Source: Alcaligenaceae bacterium | GTDB taxonomy: Bacteria; Pseudomonadota; Gammaproteobacteria; Burkholderiales; Burkholderiaceae | Assembly: GCA_947372575.1 (NCBI GenBank) | Contig: CANBUF010000022.1 | Span: forward strand, 1-12,574 | Reading direction: 5' to 3' | Length of the DNA: 12,574 nt | In this document: one piece after another, positions 7,263-12,574 of the stretch | Layout of the letters: each line of letters opens with the position of its first letter | Position numbering within the stretch: the first letter of the stretch is position 1 | The notes under the pieces: model-generated | Database searches by the model: none | What the model was told of the DNA's origin: nothing | The model's input: only the letters and a program-made list of their open reading frames with translations | Translations under genes and position numbers: made by a program

Positions 7263-8264
7263 ATGTCCAGCAATCATAATCAGCAAATCATATTGCTCAG
7301 CCGACCAACTGGCTGGGTCACCCCTGAAAATTTCAAGCGCATTGATTCGGACATCCCTGTCCCGGCTCAAGATCAGGTACTCATTCGTAATCATTACCTC
7401 TCACTTGACCCCTACATGCGCGGCAGGATTTCAGAGGCAAAATCCTATGCGCAAGGTGTGAATGTCGGTGAACTCATGGTCGGTGGTGCTGTTGGCGAAG
7501 TGATTGCATCAAACTCTCAACGCTTCAAAATCGGTGATTCAGTCCTGGCGCCAACAGGCTGGCAACTCTATGCAGCGATGCCAGACAGTCAGGTGACAAA
7601 AATTGATACAAGCCGAGTTCAAGCGTCTGCCTATCTTGGCGTACTAGGCATGCCTGGGATTACTGCCTGGCGTGGACTCATGGAAATATGCGAACCCAAA
7701 GCGGGAGAAACTGTTGTCGTAGATGCAGCGTCAGGCGCGGTCGGCTCAGTTGTCGGCCAATTGGCCAAGCATCTCGGCTGTCGCGTCGTAGGGATTGCTG
7801 GTGGGCAGGAAAAATGCCGCTACGTTGTAGAAGAACTGGGATTTGATGCATGCGTTGATCATCGATCCAGTCATTTTGCAGAAGAACTCAAAGCACAACT
7901 CCCAAAAGGTATTGACTGCCTGTTTGAAAATGTGGGGGGTTCAATCTTCGAACTCCTGCTCACGCTCATGAATCCCTTTGGTCGCATCGCCTTGTGTGGA
8001 CTGGTGTCTGAATTCAATCAGCCACCCCATGCCTACAAAACCATTCGCTCTATTCTGGTCAATCGTCTCAAACTCCAGGGCTTCATTGTGTCCGACAAAA
8101 TGGAGGTTTGGCCAGCTGTTCGTTCGAATCTGCATGAACTGGTAGCAACCGGAAAATTAAAATTCCGGGAATCCGTTGCGAATGGATTAGCCAGCGCTCC
8201 TGAAGCATTCGTCGGCATGCTCAATGGTGAGAATTTTGGTAAGCAGATCGTAAAACTTACTTGA
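7263..8264 (+). CDS. Zinc-free MDR NADP-dependent oxidoreductase (CurA/leukotriene B4 dehydrogenase-like)
   Basis: A 333-residue medium-chain dehydrogenase/reductase of the zinc-independent branch that reduces alpha,beta-unsaturated carbonyls with NADPH (alkenal/enone reductases such as CurA and PTGR/LTB4DH proteins). Signatures visible: LSLDPYMRGR (46-55), LGVLGMPGITAWRGL (about 125-139), the Rossmann turn AASGAVGSVVGQLA (155-168), GIAGGQEKC (177-185), whose Lys commonly contacts the NADP 2'-phosphate, and LFENVGG (220-226). The catalytic-zinc ligands of alcohol dehydrogenases are not apparent. Two adjacent ATGs (7260, 7263) are possible. AAGG at 7254-7257 is spaced 5 bases from 7263 but only 2 from 7260, so the second is preferred. 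It overlaps the next gene's start and is likely the first gene of an operon with the Bug receptor and MFS transporter. The substrate is unknown. Confidence 0.88.
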   Translation: MSSNHNQQIILLSRPTGWVTPENFKRIDSDIPVPAQDQVLIRNHYLSLDPYMRGRISEAKSYAQGVNVGELMVGGAVGEVIASNSQRFKIGDSVLAPTGWQLYAAMPDSQVTKIDTSRVQASAYLGVLGMPGITAWRGLMEICEPKAGETVVVDAASGAVGSVVGQLAKHLGCRVVGIAGGQEKCRYVVEELGFDACVDHRSSHFAEELKAQLPKGIDCLFENVGGSIFELLLTLMNPFGRIALCGLVSEFNQPPHAYKTIRSILVNRLKLQGFIVSDKMEVWPAVRSNLHELVATGKLKFRESVANGLASAPEAFVGMLNGENFGKQIVKLT

Positions 8265-9268
8265 ACAAGGTGAATCCATTGAACATTCCCTGTCGCTCAA
8301 TCATTTCTGCTGCCGTCTTTTGTCTGATCGTCGGTCTGACGAGTCATACCGCGCACGCGCAATCTTATCCAAACAAACCCATTCGCATCGTAGCTTCCCA
8401 GAACCCGGGCGGTACGACAGATGCAACAGCGAGAGCTTTTGCGGACTATTTCACGCAAAAACTCGGTGTCACGGTTACGGTTGAAAATCGTCCTGGTGCC
8501 GGCGGAATGATTGCCGCTGAAAACGTGGCGCAAGCCGCACCCGATGGCTACACACTTTTTGTCGGGCTGCACAGCCAGTTGGCTCAGGCACCTGTCTTGT
8601 TCAAAAAACCACTGATCGATCCTGATAAGGATCTGATACCTGTGGCGGCCGTGACTGCTGGCGGGCTACCCACCGCAGTGCGTTCAAGCCTGCCCGTCAA
8701 GAATGTCAAGGAACTGGTCGAGCTCTCGCGCAAACAAGTCATCAATGCGGGGAACTATTCGATTGGCTCGGGCTGGCACCTGCTACTGACACAGCTTGCA
8801 AAAGAAACTGGTGGACAGTTCACCGTCGTCAGTTACAAAGGTACTCCTCCCATGTTCGCCGATCTGGTTGGTCAGCAGACTGACGTCGCGACCGGCTCAG
8901 TCATCAGTATTGGACCTTTCATGCAGCGCGAAGGTTTACGCGTGATTGCGATCATCTCTGACAGACGCAGTACCAAGTTCCCGGATGTTCCAACCTGGGC
9001 GGAACAGGGCTTCACCAGTCCGGCTTTTACCAAGCTACTCGAATACAACATGCTGCTCGCGCCTGCCGGTACGCCGCAAGAAGTACTGGATAAGTTATCA
9101 AGCGTTGCAGCAGATGCGGCGACACAGTCGCCAAAGATGGCCAACCTGCTTCAGACCATTGGCTCTGATGAACCCGTTCTGGTGGGCGCACCCTTGCGGC
9201 AAATGATTAGCGAAGTCTGGCCCGTCTATCGCACACTGACGACGGAACTCAAACTCACACCTGAGTAA
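8261..9268 (+). CDS. Bug family tripartite tricarboxylate transporter-type substrate-binding protein (TctC-like)
   Basis: A 335-residue periplasmic solute-binding protein. A signal peptide (about 1-33, ending AHA) precedes the mature sequence QSYPNKPIRIV. Family hallmarks are PIRIVASQNPGGTTDATAR (40-58), VENRPGAGGMIAAENVAQAAPDGYTL (74-99) and the C-terminal TWAEQGF region. Bug proteins bind small, often carboxylated, metabolites for TctAB permeases or sensing; here no tctA/tctB gene is adjacent, so it is an orphan receptor in this window. The start is unusual: a TTG at 8261 overlaps the TGA of the preceding gene by four bases (TTGA), which suggests translational coupling. A GTG at 8270 is an alternative that gives a three-residue shorter signal peptide. 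An MFS transporter gene begins 79 bases after the stop, and the two may serve related solutes, though that is inference. Confidence 0.9.
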   Translation: MNKVNPLNIPCRSIISAAVFCLIVGLTSHTAHAQSYPNKPIRIVASQNPGGTTDATARAFADYFTQKLGVTVTVENRPGAGGMIAAENVAQAAPDGYTLFVGLHSQLAQAPVLFKKPLIDPDKDLIPVAAVTAGGLPTAVRSSLPVKNVKELVELSRKQVINAGNYSIGSGWHLLLTQLAKETGGQFTVVSYKGTPPMFADLVGQQTDVATGSVISIGPFMQREGLRVIAIISDRRSTKFPDVPTWAEQGFTSPAFTKLLEYNMLLAPAGTPQEVLDKLSSVAADAATQSPKMANLLQTIGSDEPVLVGAPLRQMISEVWPVYRTLTTELKLTPE

Positions 9269-9347
9269 GCAGATTATTGCCAAACCGCTAAAAGCAGTAG
9301 TATTTGCAATACCCTTGAGATAACTCGAAATAAAAACCAAAGATCCC

Positions 9348-10559
9348 ATGACAACTGCAACGACAAGTGCACCCCGACTATTCAATAAAAACCTCGTCTT
9401 GCTCATTCTCTGCCAAGGGATCTTCCTCACCAATAATGTGACTTTCATTGCGATTAACGGTCTGGTCGGTCTGAGTCTGGCAAGTGCTGCCTGGATGGCC
9501 ACCCTCCCCGTGATGGGGTATGTCGTGGGCGGTGCGCTATCCACGACAATTGTTGCAGCGACACAAAAAAGATTTGGTCGTAAAAAATCTTTTCAGCTGG
9601 GGCTGCTTGTTGCGATGGGGTCATCGCTTCTATGTGGCTATGCGGCAGTGACTAAGAATTTCTGGCTCCTGACCTTAGGAACCTTTATAGCTGGTTACTA
9701 CAGTGCGAATGGTCAGCTGTATCGGTTTGCAGCTGCGGAGCTGACCCATATCAGTCTGCGAGACAAGGCCGTGTCATGGGTCCTGGCGGGTGGCATTCTG
9801 GGTGCTGTCGTGGGACCAAATCTGGCCGTCTGGACACGCAACTCATTCGCCACGCCTTTCTTAGGGGCATACCTGACCCTCACAGTTGCCGCCGTAATTG
9901 GACTGTGCGTGATGCACTTCATACATTTTCCGGATGATGTTGCAGTCAAAAAAGTATTGCCGCCAGGCCGCCCGCTTTCTGAAATCATGCGCCAACCGGT
10001 TTTTCTGGTCGCGGTCATCGGGTCCGCCCTCGGCTATGGCGTGATGAATCTACTCATGGCAGCCACTCCGCTTGCGATGCAAGTATGTGGAATGCCCTTC
10101 TCTGACACCGCACTCGTATTGGAATGGCACGTGATCGGAATGTTTGCGCCTGGGTTTTTCACCGGCTCGCTGATCCGGCGTTTTGGCACCATTCAGGTGA
10201 TGGCCGTCGGAGTACTTCTGAATCTAGTCTGTATCGGCATTGCACTGACAGGCAGTGACTTACATCAATTCGTTCTGGCGCTGTTCATACTTGGGGTGGG
10301 TTGGAACTTCCTGTTTACAGGAGCAACTTCACTCGCGATCTTTGCCTACAGGCCAGAAGAAAAGGATAAAGCGCAGGGCGCGATCAACTTCTTTGTCTTT
10401 AGCACCATGGCGGTTTCGTCTTTCAGCTCTGGCGCCTTGGTCACCACACAAGGATGGACGCTACTGAATATCGGTTCACTTGTGCCTGTGCTGTTGACCG
10501 GCTCAGCCTTGATCTGGCTGGTCTATAAGCAGAAGCAGGCAGCACGGGTCACAGCCTGA
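9348..10559 (+). CDS. Major facilitator superfamily (MFS) transporter
   Basis: A 403-residue, strongly hydrophobic inner-membrane protein with about 12 predicted membrane segments (for example near 15-35, 48-70, 82-103, 105-125, 137-158, 165-190, then a second set from about 215 to 395). The cytoplasmic loop 2-3 has KRFGRKKSF (74-82), a degenerate MFS motif A. A polar central loop (about 191-213) separates the two halves. It is probably a secondary transporter driven by an ion gradient; the substrate cannot be read from the sequence. The ATG at 9348 has only a weak AAAGA upstream. It follows the Bug receptor by 79 bases with no terminator seen between them, so co-transcription with the oxidoreductase and receptor is likely. 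The stop codon lies inside an 8-bp hairpin. Confidence 0.88.
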   Translation: MTTATTSAPRLFNKNLVLLILCQGIFLTNNVTFIAINGLVGLSLASAAWMATLPVMGYVVGGALSTTIVAATQKRFGRKKSFQLGLLVAMGSSLLCGYAAVTKNFWLLTLGTFIAGYYSANGQLYRFAAAELTHISLRDKAVSWVLAGGILGAVVGPNLAVWTRNSFATPFLGAYLTLTVAAVIGLCVMHFIHFPDDVAVKKVLPPGRPLSEIMRQPVFLVAVIGSALGYGVMNLLMAATPLAMQVCGMPFSDTALVLEWHVIGMFAPGFFTGSLIRRFGTIQVMAVGVLLNLVCIGIALTGSDLHQFVLALFILGVGWNFLFTGATSLAIFAYRPEEKDKAQGAINFFVFSTMAVSSFSSGALVTTQGWTLLNIGSLVPVLLTGSALIWLVYKQKQAARVTA

Positions 10560-10564
10560 CCCGT
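10544..10564 (+). other. Hairpin containing the MFS stop codon
   Basis: ACGGGTCA (10544-10551) and TGACCCGT (10557-10564) form a perfect 8-bp stem with a 5-base loop; the MFS stop codon is 10557-10559. No T-run follows on either strand, so it is not a canonical terminator. Its position in the 30-base gap between convergent genes still makes a role in transcript ending or stability plausible. Confidence 0.4.
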
Positions 10565-10589
10565 CACTACCCGAAATAGACATCAAAGG

Positions 10590-10883
10590 TTAAACACCCT
10601 CGACAATCCGGATGTCGCGGTCTGCTGAGTGGGAGCCCAGCGCCGCAATGGCTTGCTGGTAGGCTGGGCTACTGTAAGCAGCCTGGGCCGCTGCGACGCT
10701 CTCGAATTCGATCAGCACAGTGCGTTGATTCAGCCCCTGCTCTTTAGTCGCAGCAGGCATGCCACGCGCCAGGAACGTACCACCTGCGGCAGTCAGTGCG
10801 GGCCCGGCCAGTTTTGCGTAGGCCGCGAGAGCCTCAGGATTAGAAATCGAACGGTATGAACTGATCCAATATGCTTTTGCCAC
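10590..10883 (-). CDS. DUF1330 domain-containing protein
   Basis: A 97-residue protein that is essentially one DUF1330 domain (dimeric alpha/beta-barrel fold; no established enzymatic role). Recognisable pattern: AYWISSYRSISNPEALAAYA (4-23), GPALTAAGGTFLARG (27-41), RTVLIEFESVAAAQAAYSSP (54-73) and a terminal DIRIVEGV. No signal peptide is present, so it should be cytoplasmic. The start codon is GTG (complement of 10881-10883), supported by GAGG (complement of 10889-10892) 5 bases upstream. It converges on the MFS gene with a 30-base gap and is divergent from the large exported haem-propeller gene across a 234-bp region. Function cannot be stated further. Confidence 0.88.
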   Translation of the reverse strand: MAKAYWISSYRSISNPEALAAYAKLAGPALTAAGGTFLARGMPAATKEQGLNQRTVLIEFESVAAAQAAYSSPAYQQAIAALGSHSADRDIRIVEGV

Positions 10884-10910
10884 AGTAGCCTCACAAAAAA
10901 TAAATTAATA

Positions 10911-10940
10911 AAAATAGAGATTACTCCATCGCATCGGCAA
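10911..10940 (-). promoter_or_regulatory. Weak candidate promoter for the DUF1330 gene, in the 234-bp divergent intergenic region
   Basis: On the minus strand TTGCCG (10940-10935) is followed after 18 bases by TATTTT (10916-10911), each matching four of six sigma70 consensus positions. The surrounding region 10884-11117 separates two divergent genes and must hold promoters for both. It is AT-rich at both ends, and no convincing plus-strand promoter, hairpin or small gene was recognised in it. Confidence 0.3.
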
Positions 10941-11117
10941 GCAGTCGGGCTTTGACTAATTGCTGCGCTGCAAAATGAATATTTCTTTTATGACTATCGC
11001 CAAGATCAGAGTCCTGCTAGGATCAAGCTCACTTGCACAGCGATTCATGGACAATCTCAGTCGATGCCTTCAGCTTGCTCGCATAAAAAATAAAACAGTA
11101 TTACCAGGGAGACTTTA

Positions 11118-12574
11118 ATGAAACACGCGTTCAATCGCTCAGGCATTCTTGCCATCACAGCATGCCTGTCTGGTCTGTTTGCAATATCACTCACTGCATA
11201 TGCGGCTCCAGCATCGGCACCCACATCAGCATCAGCATCAGCAGCCCCAACAACCGCAACCTCAAACAGCCTCGCTCAACAGGACATCGCACTGCAGGGC
11301 CAGGTCTCCTCGACAGAGGAAGGAAAAATGGAAGGCGTTGTGGTGACCGCACAGGCTAAAGGCTCAACCATCTCAATCTCTGTCTTGACGGACGCCACCG
11401 GCCACTACCAGTTCCCGCGTTCAAAAATCAGTGCGGGTGACTACGCCATCCGTATCCGTGCAACGGGCTTTGAAGCTAACAAGGGGCTGACAACAACGAT
11501 TCAGAATGACACAACAGATCAACTAAATATTGAACTAAAAAAAGCTGCAGATATTTCTTCACAACTCACGAATGCAGAATGGATTTATAGCGTTCCAGGT
11601 ACAGTAAAAGATAAAACAGCATTGTTAAATTGCGTCGCCTGCCACACGCTCGAGCGCGTTGTGAAATCGAAATATACCGAGCAGGAGTTCATGAGTGTGA
11701 TTCTGCCCCGTATGCAAAGCTATGTGAATCAAAGCATGCCAGGTGCGCCACAAATCAGAAAAGGCGAGCGCCAAATGGAGGAGCGTGGTGACCAGCGTAT
11801 TCAGGTCTATCAGGATCTCGGTAAATTCCTGGCCAGAATCAACCTGAGCGGTCGTGACACCTGGACCTATCCACTCCAGCCATTTCCTCGCTTGAAGGAT
11901 GCCTCAACCAAAGCGATTTATACCGAATACGATCTACCCAGACCAACCATCCAGGCGCATGATGTCATTCTCGATAAAAAAGGTCAGATCTGGTTTTCTA
12001 ATTTCGGTGAACAGAAGATTGGCAAAGTTGATCCCGTGACCGGAGCACTGAGAGAAATCGATGTTGAACGTGCTAAACCAGAATGGCCCTCGGGCATCTT
12101 GGCGATGCGTCCGGATCGCGATGGAAAAATCTGGATTGGCAACATGTATCAGGCCTCGATCGCACGTTTTGATCCCGAAACAGAAACTTTCAAGTTTTTT
12201 ACGCCGCCCAAAGAAGACAACCTGTCTTCCACCCAGCTCAATCAGGTCTCGCCCTTCAATACAGGTGTCGATGGAAAAGTCTGGGCCCAAAATAGCGGCT
12301 TTGCAGGCGTGCACCGGTTTGATCTTGAAACAGGAAAAGTAGAGACCTGGGCACCCTTCAAAAACTCGAAAAAAGTGCACAACATCTACGACGTGATCTC
12401 TGATTCCCAAAACAATGCTTTTTTTACTGACTTCCGTAACGAGCATATCGGCCGGATTGATGCAAAGACAGGTGAAGTCAAACTCTTTGAAATCCCAACC
12501 AAACTTGCCTCTCCCAGACGTGGCTCCATGGATAATCAGGATCGGTTGTGGTTCGGTGAATATCGCGGCCACCG
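11118..12574 (+). CDS. Exported multidomain protein: carboxypeptidase-regulatory-like domain, CxxCH haem site and Vgb/NHL-like beta-propeller (3' end outside window)
   Basis: The frame is open to the window edge (485 codons, no stop), so the gene is C-terminally truncated here. Domains in order: a signal peptide (about 1-29, ending AYA); a Ser/Ala/Pro/Thr linker (30-56); a beta-sandwich resembling carboxypeptidase-regulatory-like domains (about 57-141, with GVVVTAQ, TDATGHYQFP and AGDYAIRIRATGF); a cytochrome c-like segment with one haem-binding CVACH (Cys172, Cys175, His176; bases 11631-11645) and a possible distal Met at 207; then from about 268 a beta-propeller of the virginiamycin B lyase/NHL type. 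Repeated blades have the form D..G.IWF...IG..DP.TG (about 280-310, 327-358, 382-410, 426-455, 470 onward). It should be periplasmic and may transfer electrons. The name Vgb lyase should not be read as function. The start is supported by AGGGAG (11106-11111), 6 bases before the ATG. Confidence 0.85.
   Translation, partial: MKHAFNRSGILAITACLSGLFAISLTAYAAPASAPTSASASAAPTTATSNSLAQQDIALQGQVSSTEEGKMEGVVVTAQAKGSTISISVLTDATGHYQFPRSKISAGDYAIRIRATGFEANKGLTTTIQNDTTDQLNIELKKAADISSQLTNAEWIYSVPGTVKDKTALLNCVACHTLERVVKSKYTEQEFMSVILPRMQSYVNQSMPGAPQIRKGERQMEERGDQRIQVYQDLGKFLARINLSGRDTWTYPLQPFPRLKDASTKAIYTEYDLPRPTIQAHDVILDKKGQIWFSNFGEQKIGKVDPVTGALREIDVERAKPEWPSGILAMRPDRDGKIWIGNMYQASIARFDPETETFKFFTPPKEDNLSSTQLNQVSPFNTGVDGKVWAQNSGFAGVHRFDLETGKVETWAPFKNSKKVHNIYDVISDSQNNAFFTDFRNEHIGRIDAKTGEVKLFEIPTKLASPRRGSMDNQDRLWFGEYRGH
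11225..11242 (+). repeat. In-frame 6-bp tandem repeat (ATCAGC x3)
   Basis: Three exact copies of ATCAGC sit in the linker after the signal peptide of the haem-propeller protein and encode alternating Ser-Ala. Copy-number change would lengthen or shorten the linker without shifting the frame. The flanking GCATCGGCACCCACATC is a degraded extension of the same pattern. Confidence 0.7.

Noticed and set aside
10963..10972. TGCGCTGCAA shared with the hairpin arm at 2638-2647
   Set aside because: A ten-base match between two places in 12.5 kb, with no palindromic partner here, is best taken as chance.
11934..12572. 212-codon open frame on the minus strand at the right edge
   Set aside because: It is antisense to the propeller domain, whose regular blade repeats on the plus strand are coding. 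The mirror frame is a by-product of the same repeats.
1..12574. CRISPR arrays, tRNA or rRNA genes, transposases, integrases or toxin-antitoxin pairs
   Set aside because: None was seen. There are no regularly spaced long repeats, no recombinase-like reading frames and no recognisable RNA genes.

Overview
The window reads as chromosomal DNA of a Gram-negative betaproteobacterium, most likely Burkholderiales and perhaps Alcaligenaceae-like. The main clue is a Bug/TctC-type periplasmic binding protein, a family greatly expanded in Bordetella and its relatives. Supporting clues are an RND efflux permease, a lipoprotein signal, periplasmic enzymes and an intermediate GC content judged by eye. The genus assignment is inference. 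No tRNA, rRNA, IS element, integrase or CRISPR array was seen.

Layout, left to right. (1) The 3' part of an RND (HAE1-type) multidrug efflux permease, cut by the left edge, followed by a perfect 13-bp inverted repeat. (2) A lipoprotein-type alpha/beta hydrolase ending at a strong intrinsic terminator shared with the convergent genes to its right. (3) A minus-strand group: flavin reductase-like split-barrel protein, AhpD/CMD-like peroxidase-related protein, and an exported M20 metallopeptidase. The last two are separated by a four-copy degenerate 14-bp tandem repeat. (4) A small basic helical protein resembling histone H1-like (Hc1) proteins, with its own promoter candidate and terminator hairpin. 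(5) A plus-strand group: zinc-free NADPH-type MDR oxidoreductase, Bug receptor (start overlapping the preceding stop) and MFS transporter, preceded by a 7-7-7 inverted repeat that looks like an operator. (6) A convergent DUF1330 gene with a GTG start. (7) After a 234-bp divergent intergenic region, the start of a large exported multidomain protein cut by the right edge: signal peptide, Ser/Ala/Pro/Thr linker, carboxypeptidase-regulatory-like beta-sandwich, a single CxxCH haem site, and a Vgb/NHL-like beta-propeller.

How the genes may work together: the two central groups look like accessory metabolic or transport modules, with uptake or solute sensing (Bug, MFS), reduction of enones or quinones (MDR oxidoreductase), flavin-linked reduction, peroxide or CMD-like chemistry and hydrolases. 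No pathway or substrate can be named from sequence alone. The most unusual gene is the haem plus beta-propeller fusion at the right edge. It has no stop codon inside the window, so an ORF caller that requires one would miss it. No demonstrably new multi-gene system was found.
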